DNA from: Lysinibacillus antri
GTDB taxonomy: Bacteria > Bacillota > Bacilli > Bacillales_A > Planococcaceae
Direction: 5' to 3'
Length of the DNA: 64,000 nucleotides
NCBI RefSeq assembly: GCF_003977595.1
Contig: NZ_RYYR01000006.1
Span: 1-64,000, forward strand
The translations under genes and the position numbers were made by a program. Below the pieces are notes generated by a model. It ran no database searches and was not told the DNA's origin. It saw only the letters and a program-made list of their open reading frames with translations. Shown piece by piece: positions 33,589 to 42,656 of this stretch (its first letter is position 1; the number at the start of each line of letters is the position of its first letter).

Positions 33589-35412
33589 TTATAGTGGGTA
33601 GTGGAAAGCATAAATAAAGTTTACGAAGTCTTCAAAAGGAAGAGACGATTCACCCTCAAGCTCCCCGTTTCCAGTAACGCTAGTTTGAATGGATTTCCCC
33701 CAAATTTGGAGGCTATCGTTATTTGGGTTATAGAAATAAATACGAATTATCCCGTTTGGATCACTGTCTATCCTTTGAATAAGTACTGCATGGGCGCCGA
33801 GCACTTGACCTGAGCGGTTATAAATGGTGATACCAATTGGTTGGGGCAGACCTTTATTAATTTCAGGGTTATTAGCCGGATGATAATAAAGGTAAAAGTT
33901 TTCTTTAAATTGTAAATCACTATAAATATCCGAAAAACCTTGCCATATCCCCGTTAAATGGAAGGCTGGATTGATCCATTTATGTGGATCTTGCCCACGT
34001 CCATCCGCTTGTTTAAGCATTTCAAAATAGATTGAATCTAAGTGTGGTACTAATAGAAATGAAATAAAATCGATATGTGCTTCATCCTCTAAGGAACCAG
34101 GAGAAAGTAGACTTGATGAAATCGCTCTTCCTTCAAAATGGATCGTAATATTATTTGTTATTAAAAATTCGTTCAGCATTTTTAATAGCATAACCGGTTC
34201 CTTTTGAGACCAATAGCTTAATGCGCGTGTTGATTGGCACGTTGGATTAAAACCTTGCCCGATGCCTAAAGGAGTGCCTAAAATATTAATAACTTCTGAC
34301 ACTAGAAGTGCTCTTAAATTATCATCTGTTGCGTAATTTTGAACAGATAGAAAGCGATTTAAAATGCTTTCGTGAATAGGAGTTGTCATTAATTGTTCGA
34401 ACTCCTTAATAAAGTCCTCTGAAAAAATGTCCCTTTGTAGTAAGCGAAGTAAACCATAAATACTTCTTCTTGTTTCAATTCGAATGGATGAAGTAATAAG
34501 CTTTGAAATAAATGGCTGATGCAATTGAAGATTTTTTCTAGATGTGTCATCTAAAGTAAGTATGTTTTCAATTAGATAGGGTCTTTTCTGATTAATGAAA
34601 CGTAGGAAAATTACATGAAATGGAGAAACAAGTCCTGTTTGCACCATTGTATCCCTTAGCTGTTCAGCTTCTTTAATAAGGAGAAAGTCACTACAATTTC
34701 GCAACTTATTTTCGTATTCGGCACCTGTGTTTGTGACCATATGGGTTGGAGCATATACGGCTCTTTCATATCGGGCGAGTTTTGAATCACTTTCTTTCAG
34801 TCCATTTGCTAACTTCTTTGCACTAGCAACCAGTCTTAAAATTTTCTCCGTTACAATGGGCCTTTGCACAGCGAGATTATCCACTTCCTGATATAGACTT
34901 TCAAATACTCGCGATGAAAAGCAATGCTCTGATATAAATCGTAATATTTCAGAAGCCTGTTCATCTTTATAAAGTTGCTTTACTCGATTTTCTTCCGTTT
35001 CCTTCATAATTAGCAAATCAATATTCAAAGCCAATACCTTCGTTAAAAACTCCGTTGCTTCACCAGCAGACATTTTGGGGTGTATATATTCACCTCGTGC
35101 CACAGCTAGAATTCTTAAATCACTTAAGACTTCCGCAGCTGCCGTAACTCCTCCAGCATGAAGAGTTCCTCTAACAAGTGTGGGATTAAGTTTATGGACA
35201 TCTTCCCATGGTTTATCTACAAACAACCCAGAAGCGTCAAAAAGATGGGCATACTGATAAAGTTTTTCAAGTCCATTCGGTTCATTAAGAAGGTTTGCTG
35301 CTTGATCCAATACCATTTGTTGAAAAAGCTTTTTACTTGGTAGGGGAGCAAGCCATAATTGATGAAAGGCTTTTTGAAATGCATTCTCAGAAGAGTATAG
35401 GTAAAGTCCCAT
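33589..35412 (-). CDS. large protein with conserved Cys-His-Asn pattern, paralogue of the 673-residue neighbour (unknown)
   Basis: A 607-residue, probably cytoplasmic protein with no signal peptide. I do not recognise the family. The N-terminal half is helical and keeps blocks shared with the paralogue at 35648 (VLSDLRILAVARGEY, ALNIDLL). The C-terminal third contains GIGQGFNPTCQSTRALS with Cys392, VLGAHAVLIQRI with His541, and RIYFYNPNNDS with Asn562/564/565. This ordered Cys-His-Asn set, followed by GELEGESSLPFEDF, resembles a papain-like catalytic triad, so a cysteine protease, transglutaminase or amide hydrolase is possible. The gene lies downstream of the paralogue but behind a terminator, so it may have its own promoter. 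Confidence 0.75.
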   Translation of the reverse strand: MGLYLYSSENAFQKAFHQLWLAPLPSKKLFQQMVLDQAANLLNEPNGLEKLYQYAHLFDASGLFVDKPWEDVHKLNPTLVRGTLHAGGVTAAAEVLSDLRILAVARGEYIHPKMSAGEATEFLTKVLALNIDLLIMKETEENRVKQLYKDEQASEILRFISEHCFSSRVFESLYQEVDNLAVQRPIVTEKILRLVASAKKLANGLKESDSKLARYERAVYAPTHMVTNTGAEYENKLRNCSDFLLIKEAEQLRDTMVQTGLVSPFHVIFLRFINQKRPYLIENILTLDDTSRKNLQLHQPFISKLITSSIRIETRRSIYGLLRLLQRDIFSEDFIKEFEQLMTTPIHESILNRFLSVQNYATDDNLRALLVSEVINILGTPLGIGQGFNPTCQSTRALSYWSQKEPVMLLKMLNEFLITNNITIHFEGRAISSSLLSPGSLEDEAHIDFISFLLVPHLDSIYFEMLKQADGRGQDPHKWINPAFHLTGIWQGFSDIYSDLQFKENFYLYYHPANNPEINKGLPQPIGITIYNRSGQVLGAHAVLIQRIDSDPNGIIRIYFYNPNNDSLQIWGKSIQTSVTGNGELEGESSLPFEDFVNFIYAFHYPL

Positions 35413-35572
35413 TTATCCATCCTCCTTTATTGCATTTTCCAAAAATACAATACATTTACAGAGTGATTTATTATGTTAAAAAAAATACGTCTTATTTTAG
35501 AATATTAAAAAAAATCCATTAATGTACCAAGAAAAAAATATTATTTATAATAGTTATAATTACCGTTTGATT

Positions 35573-35604
35573 AAAAAAAGACCACGAAAAAATTCGGGTC
35601 TTTT
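35573..35604 (-). terminator. terminator between the two Cys-His-Asn genes
   Basis: AAAAGACC-CGAA pairs with TTCG-GGTCTTTT. On the minus strand it is followed by TTTTTTT. It ends the ATP-grasp/673-residue transcript. Confidence 0.8.
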
Positions 35605-35647
35605 GTCATTTGCTTATTAAAAATGTATGTTTAGCAGAGCGTTCTTA

Positions 35648-37669
35648 TTATGCCCACACATAATTTTTGCCCCAACTATTTTTTGCTAACATCTCAACCT
35701 TTTCAACAACAGCGCCTTCTACCATATAAGTATCGCCCTGTTCGTAAGGATTGTAGTGGTACGCATACATTCTTGAGACAAACTCATGGAATGGTAGGGA
35801 AGACTCACCCTCCAATTCACCAAAACCAGAAACACTTGCTTTAATATCTTGACCCCAATTTTGGGTACTATCGTTATTTGGATTATAGAAATAAATTCTG
35901 CATTCACCGTTTTGATCTTTTTCAATTCTTTGAATCGAAACTGCATGAAGACCAAGCAGCTCCCCATGAACATTTGTCAGGAAAATGCCAACAGGGTTTG
36001 GATAGAGCATATTATGTCCTTCGTTATAATCAGGATGGTGCGTTGCATAGAACAACTTTACAAATGAAGTATAGTTTGTAACTTTTAACGTAAGCGGATC
36101 AATAACATTAATAAATCCACTTGGAATCCACTCTCCATAAAATTCGCGATTTACCCATTTGTGACCGTCTTCTCCTCTAAGAAGTGTGCGCTTCATCATC
36201 TCGTTATAAATCTTATCTAGATGAGGAACAAGAATAATTGAAACTGGGTCTAAGTCTTGATTAATATTACTTGCAACACCATCAATCAATAAGTTGGAGT
36301 TAATTAATTCTCCTTCAAAAGACATTTCAATATTATTATCACGGGCTGCGTGGGTAATCATGTCAAATAGTTTTTCCACATTAAATTGAGCCCAAAGTGA
36401 TATCGCTCTTGCAGATTGGCAAATAGCATTTTGACCTTGACCAATTCCAAGTGGTTGCCCTAGAACACTGACAACACCTGCAACTAGAATGCCATTTACA
36501 CTAATACCATTTTCCTCGTTTACAAAATTAGAAAGTGCACCCTTTACATGAGCATGAACTGGTAATTCAAATAATTGGCGTAATGCCGCTTCGATTTGCA
36601 AGTCCCCTCGATTTAACATTCTAGATAGACCGTAAATTGCCTGTCTTGTCTCGGGATAGATTGCTAGCTGGATAATATCATGGATTAATCCTTTATTGTC
36701 AGTAAAGCTACTAATGCCTATTTCTGTTAAATCTAAAGAAGTAGGAAGAATATATTCATATTTTCGATTTAAGAAACGAATTAGAACAGCATGATAAGGT
36801 GAAACTAGGCCTGTTTCTGCCATTGAATCAGCAAATAATTTTGCCTCCGTTGCAAGAACTTCTTCACTAGCTTGATCTAATTTTAATCTGTAATCTCTAT
36901 GATCCGTTGCTTCTGTACTTAATGGTGTAGGAGCATCTGTTGCACGTAAATATTTCTCAAGCGCAAATACAGATTGATCTTCTATATCATTGCCGATCAA
37001 TTCCTGAGATGTTTCTATCAATTCTATTATTCTACGAGTAATAATAGGACGTTGAACGGTCATTCTCTCAATCTCTTGAACCATTTTATCTGCAATGGCA
37101 CTGAAGGAAAGCTCTTGACCAAGATAAGTAAATAAATTGTGCGCGCGTAGCAGATGTTCTTCTATCTCGATATTGTCATCTGTGGAATCAGTCGAGATTA
37201 ATAGGTCTAGGTTTAAAGCTATTACTTCATTAAGAAAGGCACTTGCTTCCTCGCCACTTATACTTTCATGTTTATAAGTTCCTTTGGCGATGGCAAGTAT
37301 ACGCATTTCACTTAACAATTCAACAATTGAATAAATCCCTCTTAATCTTAGAGAACCACCAACAAAAGGAGGTTGAAGTTTTGTTGGATCTTCCCATTCA
37401 CCACCTAGAAATACACCAGCTTCATCAAATTGATGTGCATAATTGAAGAGAATTGGCATTCCCTCCGGAGTAGAAGCAAGTTCATTTGCTAATTGATAAA
37501 CATCTGTTTGATAAAGGCTTTTTGCGAATGGTTTCGCTGCGTTTAATGTTTGTAATGCTACTTCAAATTTTACTTCTAAAGGGCTTTGCTTAGCTGAAGC
37601 TTTTTTTCTAGCAACAGGTGTCTTTCTTCTAGTCGTGCTCGTTTTTCTTTCTCTTGTAATAGTGGTCAT
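35648..37669 (-). CDS. large protein with conserved Cys-His-Asn pattern and basic N-terminus (unknown)
   Basis: A 673-residue paralogue of the protein at 33589. Residues 1-30 are an Arg/Lys/Thr-rich tail (RERKTSTTRRK, ARKKASAK) absent from the paralogue. A helical half follows, then GIGQGQNAICQSARAIS with Cys417, LLGLHAVSIQRI with His575, RIYFYNPNNDS with Asn596/598/599, and GELEGESSLPFHEF. About 35 extra C-terminal residues end in NSWGKNYVWA. NSWG is reminiscent of the papain Asn-Ser-Trp-Gly motif, but it is outside the region shared by both proteins. The gene starts 15 bases after the ATP-grasp gene and must be co-transcribed with it. The enzymatic role is inference only. Confidence 0.78.
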   Translation of the reverse strand: MTTITRERKTSTTRRKTPVARKKASAKQSPLEVKFEVALQTLNAAKPFAKSLYQTDVYQLANELASTPEGMPILFNYAHQFDEAGVFLGGEWEDPTKLQPPFVGGSLRLRGIYSIVELLSEMRILAIAKGTYKHESISGEEASAFLNEVIALNLDLLISTDSTDDNIEIEEHLLRAHNLFTYLGQELSFSAIADKMVQEIERMTVQRPIITRRIIELIETSQELIGNDIEDQSVFALEKYLRATDAPTPLSTEATDHRDYRLKLDQASEEVLATEAKLFADSMAETGLVSPYHAVLIRFLNRKYEYILPTSLDLTEIGISSFTDNKGLIHDIIQLAIYPETRQAIYGLSRMLNRGDLQIEAALRQLFELPVHAHVKGALSNFVNEENGISVNGILVAGVVSVLGQPLGIGQGQNAICQSARAISLWAQFNVEKLFDMITHAARDNNIEMSFEGELINSNLLIDGVASNINQDLDPVSIILVPHLDKIYNEMMKRTLLRGEDGHKWVNREFYGEWIPSGFINVIDPLTLKVTNYTSFVKLFYATHHPDYNEGHNMLYPNPVGIFLTNVHGELLGLHAVSIQRIEKDQNGECRIYFYNPNNDSTQNWGQDIKASVSGFGELEGESSLPFHEFVSRMYAYHYNPYEQGDTYMVEGAVVEKVEMLAKNSWGKNYVWA

Positions 37670-37684
37670 CCTCTAAATCTCTCC

Positions 37685-38911
37685 TTATAAGTAGAAATTA
37701 TGCTTTTCATATTCTTCTAAAAGGCTTCTCATTTCCTTACTATCTTCACCAAAGAAGTATATAGAACCGTAATGGTTACCATATCCAACTCGTTCCGCTA
37801 CTTTTGCTGTTGTCGGTATGAACATATTGTGTTTTAAGAAGTAAGGATGTTCTTTTAGCTCAGTAGGGATATTCAGTTTGTTAATTGACTTTACTTTCGG
37901 ATAAACCATTAAATTACCAGAGTGGCCTTTTGCAGATACGACTTCTTCAGGGAAGAATGCGTTTAATTCTTCTTCTGTTGTATCTGGGTCGCTGCAAAGA
38001 ACTTGGCCTTGATATGGACTAAATCCGTACACTCTTTCAATATGTTCGAAAATGTGACCACCAGGAATACGTGCAGCTACTTCACCAAAGTAAATTGTTC
38101 CATCAGGTGTGAGGAAGAATTCAGGGTGTAAAATACCATGCGTCACTTCAAAAGCTTCTACTAATTTTTCAATCGTTGCTCGGATTTGTGGTCGCCATTG
38201 CTCAAGTGTAGGTGATGCAGGAACGAAATTTGAGTGCCCAAGCTTAACATATTCTGTTATGTTGAGAAACTTTACTTTTCCATTGTGAACAAAAGCCTCA
38301 CACGAAAATTCCTGTCCTTCTAAGTGACTTTCCATTAAAAGAGGGAATTCAGAATCATCAATTTCCTCAATTTCCTCATATTTTGAAATCATTCGATGGC
38401 CAACTGTGCCAGCTTTATCAAATGGTTTAACGTGTATCGGTTCAAAATTCTCTTCATCTGTATTGAGTAATGCCTCATTCATTCGCTTTAAAAAATGTTT
38501 AATATTTTCTTTCGTAAATGCTTCTTCAAAAACACCTACACGAAGACCTGCTAGATGAGCTCTACGTTTCATTAAAGATTTGTCTCTTAGTAATAGAGAT
38601 TTATTAAAAACTTTTGGATTCTCCCAAATTAGTGAATTGAGCATACCAGCCCACTCAACTGTTTCTTCATATATAGGAATAGCAACTTTAGTATTTAGTT
38701 CTTTTAGTTGTTCATAAAGCTCGACTGAATGTTCAATTGGTACATTGAATTGCCATGGTACAAATAAGATCCCGTTGTTATCAGCAAAAGGCTTAAACTC
38801 AGGAGGGCCGACAACGACGTATGGGCGATTCAATTTATCAATCGCTTCAATTGCTTGAAGGCTCCAGCCTAGTAGTGCTGTTATTTTTTCGTTTTTTTCT
38901 TTCATCTCCAT
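37685..38911 (-). CDS. ATP-grasp carboxylate-amine/thiol ligase of unknown substrate
   Basis: A 408-residue ATP-grasp enzyme, the superfamily that activates a carboxylate as acyl phosphate and joins it to an amine or thiol. RDKSLMKRRAHLAGLRVG (about 107-124) opens the ATP-binding region. FEPIHVKPFDKAGTVG holds the nucleotide-binding Lys, LMESHLEGQEFSCEAFV the hinge and Glu, and HPEFFLTPDGTIYFGEVAARIPGGHIF the Mg-binding Glu and ARxxGG motif. It resembles dipeptide/L-amino-acid ligases more than D-Ala ligase. The start is ATG 38911 (AAAGGCAGG upstream). It is first in a transcript with the 673-residue Cys-His-Asn gene. No adjacent precursor peptide was found. Confidence 0.85.
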   Translation of the reverse strand: MEMKEKNEKITALLGWSLQAIEAIDKLNRPYVVVGPPEFKPFADNNGILFVPWQFNVPIEHSVELYEQLKELNTKVAIPIYEETVEWAGMLNSLIWENPKVFNKSLLLRDKSLMKRRAHLAGLRVGVFEEAFTKENIKHFLKRMNEALLNTDEENFEPIHVKPFDKAGTVGHRMISKYEEIEEIDDSEFPLLMESHLEGQEFSCEAFVHNGKVKFLNITEYVKLGHSNFVPASPTLEQWRPQIRATIEKLVEAFEVTHGILHPEFFLTPDGTIYFGEVAARIPGGHIFEHIERVYGFSPYQGQVLCSDPDTTEEELNAFFPEEVVSAKGHSGNLMVYPKVKSINKLNIPTELKEHPYFLKHNMFIPTTAKVAERVGYGNHYGSIYFFGEDSKEMRSLLEEYEKHNFYL

Positions 38912-39177
38912 AAATTTTACCTGCCTTTTGAAATGTTTATTGTGATTCAAATTACAAATAAAAAACTTTGCACACATTATTGTACTAATAATAAAAAGAA
39001 TTCAAATTGTTTCGACAAATGATTTCAAAATTCTTACAAACTTTAATATTTGTAATCTTTTCTTAACATTTTCTTAAAAACCAAATTCTGTAATAGGTGT
39101 TAGAATAGGTGTTATTCAATATTCAGATTTGGTTGAAAATTGATGACAAAATGCTGATGAAAAAGGGGTAAGTTACA

Positions 39178-39798
39178 TTGCTAATGCAAAGAGAAGAAAG
39201 TTTAAAAACAAACATTATTCAAGGAGCTTTTAGAACAAGTAACTGGTTCAATCGATTGAAGGAATATTTCCCAGAGAGAGAAATGAAATCAAGAAAGCAT
39301 TTTGAAATACTACTCGAAGAACAAGCAATGTATCAAATTATGGAAGATGAAGACTATATCGTTGTTTATTTCGAACAAGAAGAATATCTTTTCATTGATT
39401 ATATTTTAGTAACTGGTAACAACCGAAGCAAAGGGGTAGGAAGTAAAGTCCTGAATGAACTGAAAAGTAAAGGGAAAGCAATCATTCTTGAGGTTGAGCC
39501 AATCTCTCCATTAGACCCCGATTCAGAAAAAAGAGTACGATTCTACAGCCGACATGACTTTTTACAAATGTATAGTATTGGTTATGAGAGAATTCATATG
39601 GTAACGAATGAATTAAGTAAAATGGATATTTTATGCTGGTCGCAAAATCATGTAACAGAAGAATGGGTATTAGATCAAATGAAAGAGATCTATACGAAAG
39701 TTCATGCGTATAAAGCAAAAGAAATTTATGGGCGGAATCCACAATCTGTGACGGATGTACTATGGATAAAAGAAGCTATTAAAGAAATGGTACAATAA
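39178..39798 (+). CDS. GNAT-like N-acetyltransferase
   Basis: A 206-residue protein whose first 140 residues resemble a GNAT fold: the core strand FIDYILVTGNNRSKGVGSKVLNELKSKG carries the acetyl-CoA pyrophosphate-binding R/Q-x-x-G-x-G/A-like loop (NRSKGVGS). AIILEVEPISPLD and VRFYSRHDF correspond to the later strands. The 65-residue C-terminal helix-rich tail is not recognised. It starts at TTG 39178 (GGGG nine bases upstream), with ATG 39184 as an alternative. It is divergent from the ATP-grasp gene with about 265 bases between, so a shared pathway is possible but unproven. Confidence 0.75.
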   Translation: MLMQREESLKTNIIQGAFRTSNWFNRLKEYFPEREMKSRKHFEILLEEQAMYQIMEDEDYIVVYFEQEEYLFIDYILVTGNNRSKGVGSKVLNELKSKGKAIILEVEPISPLDPDSEKRVRFYSRHDFLQMYSIGYERIHMVTNELSKMDILCWSQNHVTEEWVLDQMKEIYTKVHAYKAKEIYGRNPQSVTDVLWIKEAIKEMVQ

Positions 39799-39806
39799 AA
39801 TAGTTA

Positions 39807-39838
39807 GGGAGAAAGCCATTTAGCTTTCTCCCATTTTT
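39807..39838. terminator. bidirectional terminator
   Basis: GGGAGAAAGC pairs with GCTTTCTCCC around a 6-base loop, then ATTTTTTA. It lies between convergent genes. Confidence 0.88.
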
Positions 39839-40380
39839 TATTTATTAAACATAGGAATTCTTTTAAGCACGATACAAACTGGAATAGCAATAATAATACC
39901 GACAACATTTTGTAGGATGTTTCCAGGAATAGACGCTACTGGGATAATCCAATTGCTAAATAATATCCCTTCACATAAATAGTATCCTGCTAGCATTACC
40001 GGAACTGAAACAATAGTTGCGAGTAGGTTGAATCCAACACTTTTACCATTACGTCCATTTGACCAAGCGATTTTCCCAACGACATATCCCTGTAAACCTC
40101 GAGCCAAAACTGTGAATGGTGCCCACAATGTCCATCCTGAAACTAAATCGAATAATCCCATTCCTAATGCCCCAGCGAGTGCTCCCTTCTTTGGGCCAAA
40201 TAGAAATGTAGCGATAAAGAGCATAGTAGTTCCTAAGTGAACGAGACCGCCGTTTGCAGCAATAGGTAATTTTATGTTAATAAGAGTTGCTACGAAAACA
40301 AGTGCAATTAACATAGCTGATTGGATCAAATCAAATGTTTTCATTGATGGCCTTGAATAAGTCTGAGTTGTTTTTTGCAT
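39838..40380 (-). CDS. ECF transporter substrate-binding (S) component
   Basis: A 180-residue membrane protein with about six helices (PF07155-like family, relatives being HmpT and other vitamin-related S components). The loop LFGPKKGALAGALGMGLFDLVSG (about 60-82) and FTVLARGLQGYVVGKIAW, the helix region contacting the energising module, are typical. The ECF module (EcfA, EcfA', EcfT) is not in the window, so it would use the shared group II module encoded elsewhere. The substrate is not readable: a vitamin or precursor. No riboswitch was recognised upstream. Confidence 0.8.
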   Translation of the reverse strand: MQKTTQTYSRPSMKTFDLIQSAMLIALVFVATLINIKLPIAANGGLVHLGTTMLFIATFLFGPKKGALAGALGMGLFDLVSGWTLWAPFTVLARGLQGYVVGKIAWSNGRNGKSVGFNLLATIVSVPVMLAGYYLCEGILFSNWIIPVASIPGNILQNVVGIIIAIPVCIVLKRIPMFNK

Positions 40381-40797
40381 AATTAGTTACCTTCCCTTTA
40401 CTTGTTAATTTATTCATTACATTAGCAAAGGTCTGATCTGTTTAAAAGTATCAATTTTGATAAAAATATAGTGGTCAGAGTAACATTCAACTTTAATAAT
40501 GGACTGAAATATCCAAAAAAAGAATGTTTCCTTATAGGATGTTATATAGCATAAATGAAGGAATTTATTAATTCTAATAAACTTTTTTGAATTATGTTTT
40601 TAATTCTCCTAGGATGGTAAAAAAGTTGTTATCTGTAAGTAATGTATTAATTATTCTGCATATTGAAATATTACTGAATAAAAATTTCATAACCCGGTGC
40701 AATATATAGTAGATTTATTATATAATTAGGTTCATCTAACTAGGTTTATATAACTACTGATCGATTGACATATTAAATGTAAAATAAGGGGATAAAA
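40381..40797. other. divergent promoter region between the ECF-S and HD-GYP genes
   Basis: About 415 AT-rich bases. It holds the upstream regions of both genes. I saw no known riboswitch, no clear palindromic operator and no ORF with a ribosome binding site. Confidence 0.4.
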
Positions 40798-42153
40798 ATG
40801 GAAAATAATGTGACCTTTTTAAAAGAGTTGAAAGTGGGAGAAATCATCCCTAGTGATATCTACTTTAATAAAACTTTACTCATAAAAGCTGGCACAAAAG
40901 TTGACGAGAATTTGTTAAGGAACTTAAAAAGCTGGGGAATTTCGAAAGTTAACAGCTTATATATAAAAAATCCAGAAGAGCAAGAGTTAAGAAGAACATA
41001 CGCAAACCCATTAAAGAACAAAGAAAAAATATTTTATTCGAAAGAGCTATTTGATATTAAAAAGTTATTTTTCGAAAGTTTGCAGTATGTTGTTAGTGAA
41101 ACGAGATATGGATTAATTTTAAATCGGGATGCACAAATTACGTGGCTAGAAGACCTATTTATCTCCTCTTTATTAAATACAGAAATTTCAATTGCTTTAT
41201 TTAACTTAAAGAAAAAAGACCCGTATAGTTATTTTCACTCATTTGATGTATTTTTATTAGGTGCCTTACTTGCAGATATGGCGGGAATCCGTGATATTCA
41301 ATCATTTGCAATTGGTTGCTTAATTCACGATATTGGAAAATTAGATATTAGCAATGAGTTACTTCAAAAAGAGGGCGCTCTTTCAAAAGCTGAATTTGAT
41401 GAAATTCAAAAGCATACGCTTAATGGTGTAGAATTTATTGAAAAACATAACCTTCCAGACGCATTAAGAGCAGTAGTCAAATCGCATCATGAACGACTTG
41501 ATGGAACGGGATACCCTGAAGGTTTAACTGCTGAGGCGCTTTCTGAGGAAGTGAGATTGTTAGCAGTTGTAGATACGTATTCTGCGTTAACGTTACAGCG
41601 TTCCTATCGCGAAGCTTTTTCATCGATTAAAGCCATTGAATTATTACTAAGTAAAGGAACAAAATACGATATAAAATATGTCATTCATTTAATGGAATTA
41701 ATTAATATTTACCCAACGGATAGTATCGTAAGACTTTCAAATGGGAAAAAAGCAAAAATTAAATCCGTGCATGAAAATCAACCTTATTTTCCAATTTTGG
41801 AGGAATTGGGTAATTCGAAAGTGTATCAACTTCCACTTAATTTCTCCGTGACGATCAGTCGATTTATCGAGTGGGAACAAGTTGTAGATGCGACAAACGA
41901 CGATGTAATTAATAATAAAGAACTATATTGGAATAGTTTTATAAGCCAGATTTTAATTGGCGATATGGATGAAGCGATGGAATGTTATAAACGAATCACG
42001 GAGGGCATGAATTTAAATAACATTTTCATTGACGTTATTATACGTTTAATTAAGGAAATCGAAACGCGGAAATTGGAAGGAGAACTTTCAACAGGCGAAG
42101 AACATGATGCCTTCATTAAAATAAAAGACATCCTAATCGAAAACTTCAAATAA
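40798..42153 (+). CDS. HD-GYP-type cyclic-di-GMP phosphodiesterase
   Basis: A 451-residue cytoplasmic protein. The central HD domain (about 140-285) shows the metal ligands His147, His177-Asp178 in LIHDIGK, His230-His231 in SHHERLDGTGYPEGL (with Gly-Tyr-Pro at 238-240), and Asp in VVDTYSAL, so it should be an active HD-GYP enzyme degrading cyclic dinucleotides, most likely c-di-GMP. Residues 1-60 resemble the short N-terminal extension common in Bacillus HD-GYP proteins (VGEIIPSDIYF, LLIKAGTKVD). The C-terminal 130 residues are not recognised. A terminator follows. Confidence 0.9.
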   Translation: MENNVTFLKELKVGEIIPSDIYFNKTLLIKAGTKVDENLLRNLKSWGISKVNSLYIKNPEEQELRRTYANPLKNKEKIFYSKELFDIKKLFFESLQYVVSETRYGLILNRDAQITWLEDLFISSLLNTEISIALFNLKKKDPYSYFHSFDVFLLGALLADMAGIRDIQSFAIGCLIHDIGKLDISNELLQKEGALSKAEFDEIQKHTLNGVEFIEKHNLPDALRAVVKSHHERLDGTGYPEGLTAEALSEEVRLLAVVDTYSALTLQRSYREAFSSIKAIELLLSKGTKYDIKYVIHLMELINIYPTDSIVRLSNGKKAKIKSVHENQPYFPILEELGNSKVYQLPLNFSVTISRFIEWEQVVDATNDDVINNKELYWNSFISQILIGDMDEAMECYKRITEGMNLNNIFIDVIIRLIKEIETRKLEGELSTGEEHDAFIKIKDILIENFK

Positions 42154-42158
42154 TACGT

Positions 42159-42192
42159 AAGACTTTAGGCGAAAACCTAAAGTCTTTTTTTC
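42159..42192 (+). terminator. terminator of the HD-GYP gene
   Basis: AAGACTTTAGG pairs with CCTAAAGTCTT around a 6-base loop, then TTTTT. Confidence 0.88.
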
Positions 42193-42299
42193 ATGGTCTA
42201 TAAAAAATGATGAAATGGACAAAATACCTTTGAAGAGTATTGAAGAGATCGACTCTCTTTTGTACTTTTCTAAAAAAATCAATGAGGAGGAAAGCTGCA

Positions 42300-42524
42300 A
42301 TGGCAAATGTAGAAGTAAACTGTGCTGTATCGAACTGTTTTTTCCATAAGAAAGGGAATATTTGTGGAGCAGAAAAAATTCAAGTAGACATGGATTATCA
42401 CTCCAGAGACAGAAATACAGAGTTTGCTTCGGATTTTGACTTTGACATGATTTCAGAAGAAGCAAGTAGTTCCCATGAAACATGTTGTAAAACGTTCAAA
42501 CCTAAACAAGAAGAACGTAAATAA
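42300..42524 (+). CDS. DUF1540 cysteine-rich small protein
   Basis: A 74-residue protein. The N-terminal MANVEVNCAVSNCFFHKKGNICGAEKIQV with Cys8, Cys13 and Cys22, and a later HETCCKTF pair, is the DUF1540 pattern, probably binding a metal. GAGGAGG lies eight bases before the ATG at 42300; the longer frame from 42240 is upstream sequence. The function of the family is unknown. It is often found in spore formers. Confidence 0.85.
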   Translation: MANVEVNCAVSNCFFHKKGNICGAEKIQVDMDYHSRDRNTEFASDFDFDMISEEASSSHETCCKTFKPKQEERK

Positions 42525-42588
42525 TAATTTGAGTCTCTTCTAAGGATTCCCATTATTAAGTTTAGCAGCTTTACTAGACATTGAGTGT

Positions 42589-42630
42589 GAGGACTAAAAA
42601 GGATTTTCCCCTTTTTAGTCCTCTTCATTT
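42589..42630. terminator. bidirectional terminator
   Basis: GAGGACTAAAAAGG (42589-42602) pairs with CCTTTTTAGTCCTC (42610-42623). It separates the convergent DUF1540 and CPBP genes. Confidence 0.88.
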
Positions 42631-42656
42631 TGCTAATGTTAGCGCTCGACTAACAA

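Noticed and set aside
35649-36081. Several plus-strand ORFs opposite the 673-residue gene
   Set aside because: They are antisense shadows of a long conserved frame, without ribosome binding sites.
39178-39798. GNAT-like gene considered as a definite member of the ATP-grasp system
   Set aside because: It is divergent, 265 bases away and has its own terminator; there is no evidence beyond proximity, so it is only mentioned as a possible partner.
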